64,000 nucleotides of DNA, taken from assembly GCA_905479105.1 (NCBI GenBank), contig CAJQLE010000003.1, positions 124,001-188,000 on the forward strand. Reading direction: 5' to 3'. Both the position numbers and the translations under genes were made by a program. How positions within the stretch are numbered: the first letter of the stretch is position 1; every line of letters starts with the position of its first letter. The notes beneath the pieces are model-generated. The model was not told the origin of the DNA, did no database searches, and was given only the letters and a program-made list of their open reading frames with translations. Shown in pieces: positions 29,385 to 37,843 of the stretch. The DNA is from an uncultured Flavobacteriales bacterium. GTDB taxonomy: Bacteria; Bacteroidota; Bacteroidia; Flavobacteriales_G; Salibacteraceae.

Positions 29385-29504
29385 TGATGATCTTTTCGGC
29401 CTCAAAGTTAGTGCTTGTCTTCAGTAAGAAATCAAATCAAATTCATATGTTTTCAATGAAGTGCCAACCGGCTTAAGCGTTTTCTTTGTACCTAGCGATT
29501 TCAA

Positions 29505-30608
29505 ATGGCAAAAAAGCGAAACAGCCCAATCAGACAACTGATGAGCCCCGGGAAAATCCTCATTCCCATTGGGATTGGACTTGCTATTGTTGCCTACTTC
29601 ATATTCAGTGATTATAACGAACAAAAAGAAGCTTTGAGCACCATTAGTTGGACCTGGAAATCTACTATGTGGTTTGCTGTAGCGCTTATTATGGTTGCGC
29701 TTAGGGATGTGGGTTACATGATCAGAATTCGAATTCTTACGGATAACAAGCTGAATTGGCGACAAGCCTTTGATGTCATTATGCTTTGGGAGTTTGCTTC
29801 TTCTATCACGCCATCAGTTGTAGGAGGTTCGGGAGTTGCGATTTTCATTGTAAACCGAGAAAATGTTCCTCTTGGAAGGAGCACGGCAGTGGTCATGATT
29901 ACGGCATTCTTAGACGAATTATTTTACGTTTTGATGGTTCCATTGGTCCTGCTGATTGTTGGGCTAGACAATCTTTTCCCCTTGAGTATGCAGAAAGAAT
30001 TTTTTGGTTACATGCTCGGTGCCAGAGAAATATTCATGGTTGGGTATGTTTTCATCTTGATGCTATTAAGTGCGATTTGGCTCGGGATTTTCAGGTTTCC
30101 AAAAGCTGCGAGGTCACTTCTTTTGAAATTGTTTTCCTTAGGGTTTTTAGAGCGTTGGAGAAAAGGAGCTGAAGAAACAGGTAATGATTTAGTCATTACA
30201 AGTGCTGAGCTCAGATTGAAACCATTTTCTTTTTGGTGGAAAGCATTTGTCGCCACATTTCTTTCTTGGACAGCCCGATTTTGGGTGGTAAACTTTTTGA
30301 TTCTGTCATTTACAATGATCGACCTCTCTCTCTTAGATCACTTCTTGATTTATGCACGCCAATTAGTCATGTGGGTTATTCTGTTGATTTCACCCACTCC
30401 TGGTGGAAGTGGAATTGCTGAAGTTGCTTTTTCGGGCTTTTTACAAGAGTTTATTGCTCCTGCAGGTTTGGCCATTTCAATTGGTGTGATATGGCGTCTT
30501 ATCTCCTATTATCCCTACTTACTAATGGGGGCTATTATATTGCCTCGATGGATTCAACGCGTTTATCTTGGAAGGAAATTGATCACTTTTAAGAAGCCAG
30601 AATCTTAA
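29505..30608 (+). CDS. lysylphosphatidylglycerol synthetase-like / UPF0104 membrane protein
   Basis: 367 residues with eight or so membrane helices. SPTPGGSGIAEVAFSGFL near residue 305 is the characteristic glycine-rich motif of the UPF0104/AglD/MprF-N flippase-like family, and SITPSVVGGSGVAIFIV near 110 is its internal counterpart. Homologues span the inner membrane and are thought to flip lipids or lipid-linked compounds. Predicted in-frame start is the ATG at 29505. The preceding gene is divergent, so it has its own promoter. Confidence 0.83.
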   Translation: MAKKRNSPIRQLMSPGKILIPIGIGLAIVAYFIFSDYNEQKEALSTISWTWKSTMWFAVALIMVALRDVGYMIRIRILTDNKLNWRQAFDVIMLWEFASSITPSVVGGSGVAIFIVNRENVPLGRSTAVVMITAFLDELFYVLMVPLVLLIVGLDNLFPLSMQKEFFGYMLGAREIFMVGYVFILMLLSAIWLGIFRFPKAARSLLLKLFSLGFLERWRKGAEETGNDLVITSAELRLKPFSFWWKAFVATFLSWTARFWVVNFLILSFTMIDLSLLDHFLIYARQLVMWVILLISPTPGGSGIAEVAFSGFLQEFIAPAGLAISIGVIWRLISYYPYLLMGAIILPRWIQRVYLGRKLITFKKPES

Positions 30609-30687
30609 GCTTCAATTATTCTTAACGATTCTTCTTGGTCCATTCTATAATTCAAGAGAATCTTAGTAAGACTTTACTTTCGTAATT

Positions 30688-31839
30688 ATGAATGATAAAA
30701 TGAAATTTGAGACCAAGGCAATACACGCTGGTATAGAGCCTGATTCGGCTACTGGTGCAATCATGACGCCTATTTATCAAACTTCTACTTATGCGCAGCC
30801 ACGCCCAGGAGAGCACAAGGGTTATGAGTATAGCAGAACGCTTAATCCAACAAGACACGCACTTGAAAAGAACCTTTCTGCATTGGAAAACGCAAAACAC
30901 GGCTTAGCTTTTGGAAGCGGTTTAGCAGCGATAGATGCCTGTATGAGATTGCTTGATCCGGGAGATGAAGTAATCAGCACGAATGACCTTTATGGAGGGA
31001 CGTATCGCTTATTTACAAAAGTTCATGAGCGATATGGCTTGAAATTTCATTTTGCCGGGATGCAAAACTCTGGTGGTATTGAAAACCTCATCAATGAAAA
31101 CACCAAAATGATATGGGTGGAAACTCCAACAAACCCTACCATGAATATCATTGATATTGCTGCATTTGCTGAGGTTGCCAAGAAGCACAAACTGATCCTT
31201 GTGGCGGATAACACCTTCGCATCACCATTTCTTCAAAACCCATTGGATCTTGGGGCGGACATTGTAATGCACAGTGTTACGAAGTATATCGGAGGACACA
31301 GTGACGTGATCATGGGATTTTTGGCCTTAAATGATGACGTTTTACGGGAAAAACTAGCATTCATTCAAAACTCAGTCGGTGCAGTTTGTGGTCCGATGGA
31401 TGCGTTTTTAGTGCTGAGAGGCATCAAAACCTTGCACTTGAGAATGGAGCGCCATTGTGAGAATGGAGCGAAGGTTGCACATTGGCTGAAGGCTCATCCA
31501 AAAGTGGACAAAGTACATTGGCCAGGTTTTGAATCTCATCCAAATCATGCAGTGGCTAAAAGTCAAATGAGAGATTTTGGCGGTATGATTAGCTTCTCTC
31601 TTGTCGGGGATAATATTGATCAAGCATTTGACCTTATTTCAAAAATGCGTGTATTTACTATAGCTGAGTCGCTTGGTGGTGTTGAATCTTTAGCCGGTCA
31701 CCCTGCAACGATGACTCATTCAGCAATTCCAAAGGAAGAACGAGCCAAAATTGGAATTACGGATTCTTTGATTCGTCTTAGTGTTGGTATTGAGCATATT
31801 GACGACATCATCGCTGATTTGGAGCAAGCCTTGTCATAA
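30688..31839 (+). CDS. cystathionine gamma-synthase/lyase family PLP enzyme
   Basis: 383 residues; the ATG at 30700 (MKFETKAIHAG) is an equally plausible start. PLP-binding lysine in HSVTKYIGGHSD (about residue 200), the YQTSTYAQ and YEYSRTLNPTR substrate-loop segments near 30-55, and SLGGVESLAGHPATMTH near 330 identify the Cys/Met metabolism PLP family. These motifs suit cystathionine gamma-synthase or gamma-lyase in transsulfuration, cytoplasmic. Distinguishing synthase from lyase would need close comparison. It stands alone between other transcription units. Confidence 0.9.
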   Translation: MNDKMKFETKAIHAGIEPDSATGAIMTPIYQTSTYAQPRPGEHKGYEYSRTLNPTRHALEKNLSALENAKHGLAFGSGLAAIDACMRLLDPGDEVISTNDLYGGTYRLFTKVHERYGLKFHFAGMQNSGGIENLINENTKMIWVETPTNPTMNIIDIAAFAEVAKKHKLILVADNTFASPFLQNPLDLGADIVMHSVTKYIGGHSDVIMGFLALNDDVLREKLAFIQNSVGAVCGPMDAFLVLRGIKTLHLRMERHCENGAKVAHWLKAHPKVDKVHWPGFESHPNHAVAKSQMRDFGGMISFSLVGDNIDQAFDLISKMRVFTIAESLGGVESLAGHPATMTHSAIPKEERAKIGITDSLIRLSVGIEHIDDIIADLEQALS

Positions 31840-31891
31840 CGAGGCATAGAAAACTGAAGGATTTTTATTCGGTTTATTCCATATTTGAACC

Positions 31892-32827
31892 GTGAACAAA
31901 TCTTTCTTTATTGCCTTCATTAACTTTTGTCGATGGCCTAATTTGGTCATGATTGTCTTGCTGTTTCTATTGTTTGACCAATTTTTGATTGATCCACTTA
32001 GACATCTTGTTGAGGCTGAGCAGGCGTTGCAACGATGGCAATTCGCTTTACTGATTCTAGATGTTCTGATCGTTACGGTTATAGGGTATTGGTTGAATGA
32101 TCATTATGATAGAAAGGTTGATGCAATTAATAGACCTGACCGGTTTTTGGTTCGTTTTCGCATAGCTGAATCACAGTTTTACAGTTGGGTTTTTTCTCTG
32201 CTCGCGGTAGGCGTGATCATAACGATATACCTCGCCATTCAAGCTGATAAATTAAATTGGATATGGATCTACCCTCTCACCATCACATTGCTCTGGAGGT
32301 ACGCTAAAAACGGAAAGCGCTGGGGTATTTGGGGCAACATTCTTGTGAGCTTATTTATCGCTTGTATTCCTCTGTTATTTCTATTGGCCGAGCAATCATT
32401 AATCACTGAGCTACGCGCAAACCATGAGGATAATTATAATCGCTTTATTCTTGTGCTTTCGCTATTTACTCTTTTGATGTTTTTACTCAATCTGTCACGA
32501 GAGATCGTAAAAGATCTTCAAGACATGACCGGTGACGCGGTAGCTGGTTCAACATCAATTCCTTTATTAGTCGGTATAGTTAGGACAAAAACCATTATTG
32601 TATTCGTTTTAGCGTTAAGTGCATCTGTCCAGTGGAGTTTGTTTTTTGTGTTGAATAATTCTCAAATCGTTTTTGCCTATTCTGTATTGGTTTCAATATT
32701 GCTTTTAATTACTGTTGTAAGACTCATGAAATCTGATACTTCAGCAGGATTTGGTCAGGGAAGTTTAATGCTTAAAATTCTTATGATTTTTGGTCTTTTT
32801 GAATTAATCTTCATTCCAATTGCTTGA
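31892..32827 (+). CDS. UbiA-family prenyltransferase
   Basis: 311 residues with about eight or nine membrane helices, starting at GTG 31892. The first Asp-rich motif is NDHYDRKVDAINRPDR (about residue 68, NDxxD) and the second is EIVKDLQDMTGDAVAGSTSIP (about 205), both diagnostic for UbiA prenyltransferases. It resembles the geranylgeranylglycerol-phosphate geranylgeranyltransferase-like branch found in Bacteroidota. A role in quinone or other lipid biosynthesis is inferred; the acceptor is unknown. The next open frame overlaps its end. Confidence 0.88.
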   Translation: MNKSFFIAFINFCRWPNLVMIVLLFLLFDQFLIDPLRHLVEAEQALQRWQFALLILDVLIVTVIGYWLNDHYDRKVDAINRPDRFLVRFRIAESQFYSWVFSLLAVGVIITIYLAIQADKLNWIWIYPLTITLLWRYAKNGKRWGIWGNILVSLFIACIPLLFLLAEQSLITELRANHEDNYNRFILVLSLFTLLMFLLNLSREIVKDLQDMTGDAVAGSTSIPLLVGIVRTKTIIVFVLALSASVQWSLFFVLNNSQIVFAYSVLVSILLLITVVRLMKSDTSAGFGQGSLMLKILMIFGLFELIFIPIA

Positions 32828-32879
32828 ACTGATAATTGACAAAGGAATTTCTATTAATTTCTCACCCTATTTAAGATTT

Positions 32880-33431
32880 ATGAGAAACCTTGTCCTTCCC
32901 ATTTCAATAGTAATGTCATTATTCTTTGCTTCTTGCGGCCCGTCAGGCGATTTGTCTGTTGCTGAAGAAGCAGAAGTGGTCAATGATTTGCCAGCAGTTT
33001 TGGTAAATGGAACCAATGAACTAGATCTTTCTGAGTATTTCATGCCTTTTTCAATGTATGTGCCTGATTCTAACCGAGGAATTCCAGAGGTTATTGAAAC
33101 AGGTTATGGCGAAACTATCGTTAAGGTTGGCCCAACATTTAACATGATCATTGCTGAAGGCGGGGATATGGCGAATCGCAAGAACGAAATTTCAGATGAT
33201 TTGATGTATTCGAACACAATTATCGAAGAAGGCGATGGATTTATTATCTTTAAATCCGAAATTGAGGGTTCATTTGTGGATCCAGAGTTTCATTTTTATG
33301 CAGTTAAGAATATAAATGGCGTTGATTTTGAGTTCAAGGATAACAAAGATGAAGGTCCATTTGCTGAGAGTATAGCACGTTTTATGGTAGAAAGTATCAA
33401 TCATATTATACCAAATAAAAGTGCATCATAA
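32880..33431 (+). CDS. lipoprotein of unknown function (183 aa)
   Basis: The start at ATG 32880 opens into a lipoprotein signal peptide (MRNLVLPISIVMSLFFASCG) with the lipobox ending at Cys 20. The longer frame from 32820 would add residues inside the UbiA gene and is rejected. The mature part is acidic, lacks recognisable motifs and has one long beta-rich stretch. Unknown family; envelope location inferred. Confidence 0.78.
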   Translation: MRNLVLPISIVMSLFFASCGPSGDLSVAEEAEVVNDLPAVLVNGTNELDLSEYFMPFSMYVPDSNRGIPEVIETGYGETIVKVGPTFNMIIAEGGDMANRKNEISDDLMYSNTIIEEGDGFIIFKSEIEGSFVDPEFHFYAVKNINGVDFEFKDNKDEGPFAESIARFMVESINHIIPNKSAS

Positions 33432-33509
33432 CGTCAGAATAAATGGAATGCTAAATTTGTGCTTCTAATGAACCCATTTGAAACCAATTCAAACGAAACC
33501 AATCTTCAG

Positions 33510-34298
33510 ATGAGGCTTTTGCTCGCGTTTCTTCTTATCCTCAGTACCAGCCTTTCATTTGCTGGTAATATCGTACTTGAAGGCAACTATCAAGGCAAGA
33601 ATCTTTATGTAAGAAATCCTTTTGCTGGGTCAGGTGTGGGTTTTTGTACGTATGAAGTTACCGTGAATGGTAGTGTTACTACTGACGAATGGAACTCAAG
33701 CGCATTTGAAGTTGATTTGACACTTCACAACCTTGATCTTGGAGATCACATTGTCGTTGTTATAAAACATAAAGATGATTGTGCACCAAAGGTTTTAAAC
33801 CCTGAAGTTCTGAATCCGAAAAGTACATTCGAAACTCAAAGCATTGCGATATCAAATGAATGCATCTTAAAATGGTCAACTACCAACGAAGCTGGAGTTT
33901 TGGCTTATGTGGTTGAGCAATACAGATGGAATAAGTGGGTATATGTTGGTGAGGTAGAAGGCGCAGGCCGGACTGGGGCGGTAAATAACTACTCTTTCAA
34001 AATTACGCCTCATTCAGGTGAGAATAAGTTCAGGGTTAAGCAAATAGATTACACTGCCGTTCCTCGTTATTCTCCAACAGCTACCTACATGTCTAGTAAA
34101 CCAGTAGTTGATTTCAACCCTAAAAAGGTTGAAGCCAATATTGAATTTACAGCGGAAACCATGTTTGAAGTGTTTGACATCCATGGAAATATTGTGAAGA
34201 AGGGTTACTCCTCTAAGATCGATGCGACAAACTTGAAGAAAGGACTTTACTATTTGAATTTCGACAACGCTACTAGCGAGTTTATGAAGAAGAAATAG
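33510..34298 (+). CDS. secreted protein with T9SS-type tail (262 aa)
   Basis: The start at ATG 33510 gives the signal peptide MRLLLAFLLILSTSLSFAG. The N-terminal part starts NIVLEGNYQGKNLYVRNPF, a domain often seen in Bacteroidota secreted proteins. A middle region (about 110-200) looks Ig-like or Fn3-like (ILKWSTTNEAGVLAYVVEQ), and the C-terminus (FEVFDIHGNIVKKGY...LKKGLYYLNF) resembles a T9SS type A sorting domain. Probably exported and surface-attached. A terminator follows 26 bases after the stop. Confidence 0.78.
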   Translation: MRLLLAFLLILSTSLSFAGNIVLEGNYQGKNLYVRNPFAGSGVGFCTYEVTVNGSVTTDEWNSSAFEVDLTLHNLDLGDHIVVVIKHKDDCAPKVLNPEVLNPKSTFETQSIAISNECILKWSTTNEAGVLAYVVEQYRWNKWVYVGEVEGAGRTGAVNNYSFKITPHSGENKFRVKQIDYTAVPRYSPTATYMSSKPVVDFNPKKVEANIEFTAETMFEVFDIHGNIVKKGYSSKIDATNLKKGLYYLNFDNATSEFMKKK

Positions 34299-34323
34299 TG
34301 TTAAGACATATTTTTATTTTTTT

Positions 34324-34348
34324 CCCCTCCTAGTGAGGGGGTTTTTTT
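34324..34348 (+). terminator. intrinsic terminator
   Basis: Stem CCCCTC / GAGGGG with a 5-base loop, followed by a run of seven T after an extra G. It ends the secreted-protein unit just before the epimerase gene. Confidence 0.85.
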
Positions 34349-34358
34349 GATCGGACGT

Positions 34359-34760
34359 ATGAGAAAAATTGAACACATAGGAATTGCGGTTAAAGACTTA
34401 GCAGCAGCCAATGAGAACTACTCTAAGCTTTTCAATGCGGCTCCTTATAAAATGGAAGGCATAGAGTCAGAAGGCGTCAATACTTCATTCTTTTTAATCG
34501 GAGACTCGAAAATTGAATTGCTTGAAGCCACCAATCAAGAAAGCGCAATTGCGAGATTTATTGATAAAAAGGGCGAAGGCATTCATCACATAGCTTATGA
34601 TGTCAAGGATATTGTAGTTGAAAGAAAACGTTTAATCGAGGAAGGCTTTCAGGCTATTGGCGAGATCAAGAATGGTGCGGACAATAAACTGGTTTGTTTC
34701 TTTCACCCTAAGAGCGCCAATGGGGTTCTTGTGGAGCTATGTCAGGAGAGGAGCAAATAA
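34359..34760 (+). CDS. mce: methylmalonyl-CoA epimerase
   Basis: 133-residue VOC-fold protein starting at ATG 34359 (MRKIEHIGIAVKDLAAAN). The metal-binding residues of the family are visible: His in IEHIGIAV, the GEGIHHIAYDVKD block near residue 75 and Glu in VLVELCQ at the end. It interconverts S- and R-methylmalonyl-CoA in propionate metabolism, consistent with the carboxylase beta subunit at 19221. The 3' end overlaps the opposite-strand HAD gene by 24 bases. Confidence 0.92.
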   Translation: MRKIEHIGIAVKDLAAANENYSKLFNAAPYKMEGIESEGVNTSFFLIGDSKIELLEATNQESAIARFIDKKGEGIHHIAYDVKDIVVERKRLIEEGFQAIGEIKNGADNKLVCFFHPKSANGVLVELCQERSK

Positions 34761-35366
34761 GGCTTCTAAAGAATCGTTATCCTTCATGTGGTAAGCTTTT
34801 ATACCAAGCTTCAATGCACCTTCAATATGCTGAGGGGAATCATCTACAAACAATGTGCGCTTAGGGTCTAAGTTGTGTTCATCAAGAATGATCTGAAACG
34901 CTTCTTTATTCGGCTTCCTAAGCTTGATTTCATGCGATAGGTAAGCTTTATCAAATAAGTCCTTGATATCCTCTACTTCTGTTTGTTTCTTCAAAGTCTG
35001 ATTGAATGCTTTGTAATGGATACTGTTGGTATTGCTCAGTAAATACGTAGGAAAAGCTTCAGCGATTCTTCTAACAGTGTTGATCCTTCCCTCGGGGAAG
35101 TCCAGCAACAAGGCATTCCAGGCATCGATTATTTCTTGATGTGTGGCATGCAGAATGCTTTCTTGAATGGATGAGACAAACTCTTCTTCAGAGACCTGTC
35201 CTGTTTCCAGGAGATCAAATAAACCAGATTGCTGAAGTTTGGAGTATTGCGCTTCAAAATTCGTGAAGCCAAGTTGCTTAAAAGCTTGAACTGTGAGGTT
35301 GTAATCGATGTTTAAGATTACACCGCCCAGGTCTAAAATTACAGCGTCAAAATCAGTTTTTTTCAT
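34737..35366 (-). CDS. HAD-superfamily hydrolase (209 aa)
   Basis: Motif I is ILDLGGVILNID (catalytic Asp near residue 11; the second Asp is replaced by Gly, as in YihX-type members), motif II LLSNTNS (about 115), motif III Lys in LRKPNKEAF (about 150), motif IV LFVDDSPQHIEGA (about 175). This fits the HAD-IA subfamily with an alpha-helical cap. Such cytoplasmic phosphatases hydrolyse small phosphorylated metabolites; the substrate is unknown. It is the last chromosomal gene left of the tRNA that carries the integrated element. Confidence 0.88.
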   Translation of the reverse strand: MKKTDFDAVILDLGGVILNIDYNLTVQAFKQLGFTNFEAQYSKLQQSGLFDLLETGQVSEEEFVSSIQESILHATHQEIIDAWNALLLDFPEGRINTVRRIAEAFPTYLLSNTNSIHYKAFNQTLKKQTEVEDIKDLFDKAYLSHEIKLRKPNKEAFQIILDEHNLDPKRTLFVDDSPQHIEGALKLGIKAYHMKDNDSLEALFAPLLT

Positions 35367-35391
35367 TTGTATTGCGAAAGGTACGAATCAA

Positions 35392-35399
35392 TATATTTG
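35392..35399 (+). promoter_or_regulatory. possible tRNA promoter -7 element
   Basis: TATATTTG matches TAnnTTTG about 70 bases upstream of the tRNA. The -33 element is not convincing, so this is tentative. Confidence 0.3.
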
Positions 35400-35467
35400 T
35401 CGCCCTTTTGAAACGCAGTGACTTGCCTTCGTAACTCGGAGTAGATTAGAACAGAATCAAAAGGAAT

Positions 35468-35541
35468 GGTCCTATAGCTCAGTTGGTTAGAGCACCTGAC
35501 TCATAATCAGGTGGTCCCTGGTTCGAGCCCAGGTGGGACCA
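35468..35541 (+). tRNA. tRNA with CAT anticodon (elongator Met or Ile2)
   Basis: Cloverleaf is complete: acceptor stem GGTCCTA / TGGGACC, D arm with AGCTCAGTTGGTTAGAGC, anticodon stem CCTGA/TCAGG around loop CTCATAA (anticodon CAT), variable loop, T arm CTGGTTCGAGCCCAG, then discriminator A. CCA is not encoded. The CAT anticodon can be elongator Met or lysidine-modified Ile2; I cannot separate these by eye. The 3' half serves as the attachment site for the integrated element, and its sequence is repeated at 52148-52197, so the gene was restored on integration. Confidence 0.93.
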
Positions 35542-35546
35542 CGAAA
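35497..35546 (+). repeat. left attachment repeat (att, 50 bp)
   Basis: Bases 35497-35546 (from TGACTCATAATCAGG in the anticodon arm to CACGAAA past the tRNA) are identical to 52148-52197. It marks the left boundary of the integrative element. Confidence 0.92.
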
Positions 35547-35547
35547 A

Positions 35548-35582
35548 AACCCTCATCGTTTTGCTAGCGTTGGGGGTTCTTT
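35548..35582 (+). terminator. terminator downstream of the tRNA, supplied by the island
   Basis: Arms AACCCTCATCG / CGTTGGGGGTT (one mismatch, one G-T pair) with a 9-base loop, followed by CTTTATT. A different hairpin follows the right att copy, so the tRNA now uses an element-borne terminator. Confidence 0.65.
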
Positions 35583-35761
35583 ATTATGAGCCAGAGGTCG
35601 TCTTTGTTTTATTGAAAGTGTTGGTACGACTAGGTTTCATGATTGTTTAAAAAACAATAACTCACCTTTTTGCTCAACCAACTTTCGCTAAAAAAGAACC
35701 CAAAATCGTTCTGTATGCTCAAAGCATTAAACTGGTGTAAAGGTACAAAAAACATCCTTTT

Positions 35762-35794
35762 AGACAGTTTTCAGACAGTTATGAGACAGTTAAT
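35762..35794. promoter_or_regulatory. left arm-type sites: three 11-bp phased AGACAGTT repeats
   Basis: AGACAGTT begins at 35762, 35773 and 35784, exactly 11 bases apart, i.e. on one face of the helix. The same motif with the same period lies at the right end of the island next to the recombinase start. This arrangement fits recombinase arm or excisionase binding sites. Confidence 0.6.
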
Positions 35795-35812
35795 GTACCT
35801 TCAATGACGATG

Positions 35813-36262
35813 TCAATTTGATGTATTACCCCTAGATATTTCAAGCTGATGCTTGTGGACCATCTGCCTTGATATATTTAATAATTCAGCTATACCAGTA
35901 GTAGACATTTCAGGCATAGTCTTCATTACCATTCTAATCTTATCCCTTGTCTTCAGTTTAGGATTTTCTCTAATCCTTACCATTCTAGCCGTGATTGATA
36001 GATATCGCTTCAGTTCACGGTAGTGTAAACTATCCTGTTTTGATTGTCTTTCAGACAGTTCTTTTCCGTAATTGTATGTCCAGTAATGAATTTCATGTAA
36101 CGGTTTTCGATACTCATCGTAGCAGTCTATGCTATGTTTCTCCCATTTATTTCCCTTTAGACGATGCTCCCAGATGTAACTATGTCCGTTGTATCTTACC
36201 CTATGGTTCTTCTTCCTAGACAGCTTCTCCAGGTCGTCATCTGACCAACTTGTTCTTGACAT
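35813..36262 (-). CDS. putative HTH DNA-binding protein of the island (149 aa)
   Basis: Basic, tryptophan- and tyrosine-rich N-terminal half (RVRYNGHSYIWEHRLKG, HEIHYWTYNYG) and a C-terminal helix-turn-helix: MSTTGIAELLNISRQMVHKHQLEIS (residues about 117-143). The first half recalls small zinc-free DNA-binding modules, but I do not recognise a family. It is the only gene in the left end of the island and lies beside the phased AGACAGTT repeats, so a role in excision or regulation is a fair guess, not shown. The start ATG at 36262 is followed by a normal open frame. Confidence 0.65.
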   Translation of the reverse strand: MSRTSWSDDDLEKLSRKKNHRVRYNGHSYIWEHRLKGNKWEKHSIDCYDEYRKPLHEIHYWTYNYGKELSERQSKQDSLHYRELKRYLSITARMVRIRENPKLKTRDKIRMVMKTMPEMSTTGIAELLNISRQMVHKHQLEISRGNTSN

Positions 36263-36568
36263 TATAAGTGAATTTTAAGCGTTCACTTATATAATTACCT
36301 GGTTTACAAGAAATTTGTGAAGGTGTAAACCTTTTTCATGTTAACTTATTGAATATCAACACAATAAAATTTAAAAACAACGTCCTTTATATACTGACAT
36401 GTCTAAGTTTATTTATCTCTTCGAGATGTTTACTGTGACTACATGTTAAGGGTTGTGTTGAGTAAGTCCTAAGGGTGACTATAACACCCCTTACTACCAC
36501 ATATCTGGGTTAACAAATACTACCCTTTACTGCATTGAAAGGAATAGGATTCATCACGCTATGGTTAT

Positions 36569-36987
36569 GTTATACAGCTTGACCTTATTTGCTGCATTAT
36601 CTTATGACATGGTATATTTTTTTTTCTTTAAAAAAAACTAAAGACCAACATGCTATATGTTGACTATGCTATATGTTGACTCTCTAAAGGTTTGATTAAT
36701 CCCTTGTAAAGTTTAATGCTTTGAGGTAAAGAGGATTTTTCCTAAAAAAATCTTAAAACATGAAGTAACCGTTTGTGTAACTGTGACATAATAGATGGTG
36801 TTACCCTAGTGTAACCAATCACACCGTTAATTATTCAGTTATCACCTCTATCAACAACAACTAGCATCGACATTCAAAGAATAACTGTAATGCTTCATTA
36901 GTTCTACTGAGTGTTATGCGCCCCCTGATACGTTTAAATGTTGTTGCTAGGAACGGGTTAGCATTGTTACTGGGTAAGCTGTATAAC
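36569..36987. repeat. 12-bp perfect inverted repeat pair flanking about 395 bp
   Basis: GTTATACAGCTT at 36569-36580 and its exact complement AAGCTGTATAAC at 36976-36987. It encloses non-coding DNA only. It may be chance, remnant ends of a small inserted element or recognition sites. Confidence 0.5.
36650..36681 (+). repeat. 16-bp tandem duplication
   Basis: ATGCTATATGTTGACT occurs twice in immediate succession, with no mismatch, within the non-coding left part of the island. Confidence 0.9.
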
Positions 36988-37247
36988 TGATGGCGCATGG
37001 GCGAAACGTATAAAGGAATCACAGTTGCAGTTCTTACGCAGATTTTGTTTTACCTGGTCCAAGTAGCTTCCAACGTTTATTAGGTGCTACAAGTATTCGG
37101 CAGTTCTTATGCTACACCGACCACATGGGAATTAATCTCTTTCTGAGAGTTGACAAGATACGGATAGATACAGGCATGGACAAGGCCTCGTTTTCCACAT
37201 GGGTTTAGAAACTGTTGATTAAATCAATAACAGTGGTTGTCTAGACA

Positions 37248-37485
37248 CCAAAGTATTGTAGAGAGGATGCCATACACCCAGATGTGGCATGTAAAAAGTG
37301 TAAACTTAGCTAGTATAATACTAAGTATATCCTTACTATGTTTACAGTTATGTGATTCGCTGTATTGGGTTATACTATACATGTGAAATCTTAACCAAAA
37401 CAGAAAACCGATTTATAACAACCCACCCCCAAGGTGATTCGATGCCTTAGGTTTTAGGTTTCAGGTTTTAGTTGATTTTCAATCA
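37248..37485 (+). repeat. composite island repeat, copy A (interrupted)
   Basis: It starts ACACCAAAGTATTGTA and continues through GGGTTATACTATAC and CAGAAAACCG to GGTTTTAGGTTTCAGGTT, the core of a repeat also seen at 45401, 46485, 48245, 49251 and 50869. This copy is split between about 37281 and 37362 by some 80 bases containing a TGTAAAC...GTTTACA palindrome. Confidence 0.75.
37299..37346. repeat. cruciform inside repeat copy A
   Basis: Outer arms TGTAAAC (37299-37305) and GTTTACA (37340-37346) and inner arms CTTAG (37305-37309) and CTAAG (37321-37325) form a nested, imperfect cruciform inside the segment that interrupts copy A. The geometry recalls the attC-like sites elsewhere in the island. 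Confidence 0.45.
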
Positions 37486-37641
37486 ATTACTGAGGTTTTC
37501 GATAGCCACCCCCTACACTCCAGAGTAACCCCTAACATTTACTCGGGACCCAATCCAAACTGAATGATTATTTTAATACTCACTAAGTGAGATACTGAAT
37601 AGATGTAACTATATTGGCTACCTGAATTAAATGATTCAAAT

Positions 37642-37842
37642 ATGAACCGAATAAAAGAGGTTTTGGAAAAAAAGGGAATCAAACAAATATGGTTGGCTGA
37701 AAAGCTTGGTAAGAGTTACAATATGGTTAACTCTTATGTAAAGAACAGAAGACAACCAAGCTTGGAAGATTTATACAGAATTGCAGAAATTTTAAACGTG
37801 GAAGCCAAAGAACTTTTACTAGACAATAAGAACAAAAAATAA
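37642..37842 (+). CDS. XRE-family HTH regulator of the R-M operon
   Basis: 66-residue protein with a Cro/C1-type helix-turn-helix: IKEVLEKKGIKQIWLAEKLGKSYNMVNSYVKNRRQPSLEDL, so nearly the whole protein is the DNA-binding domain. It lies one base upstream of hsdM on the same strand, in the position of controller (C) proteins of restriction-modification systems, which delay or balance expression of the restriction subunit. That role is inferred from position. The region upstream has no obvious operator repeat. Confidence 0.85.
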   Translation: MNRIKEVLEKKGIKQIWLAEKLGKSYNMVNSYVKNRRQPSLEDLYRIAEILNVEAKELLLDNKNKK

Positions 37843-37843
37843 T

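Larger units (their letters stand above)
36263..37247. other. long non-coding region of the island
   Basis: About 1 kb without a convincing gene on either strand (no open frame above about 60 codons with coding character). It is AT-rich and contains a 16-bp tandem duplication (36650-36681), a 12-bp inverted repeat pair 400 bases apart (36569 and 36976) and an ATGCGCC/GGCGCAT inverted pair near 36915 and 36991. Possibly regulatory or an origin-like region, or remnants of lost genes. Confidence 0.6.

Noticed and set aside
36569-36987. Insertion sequence bounded by the 12-bp inverted repeats
   Set aside because: No transposase frame lies between the repeats and no target-site duplication is evident.
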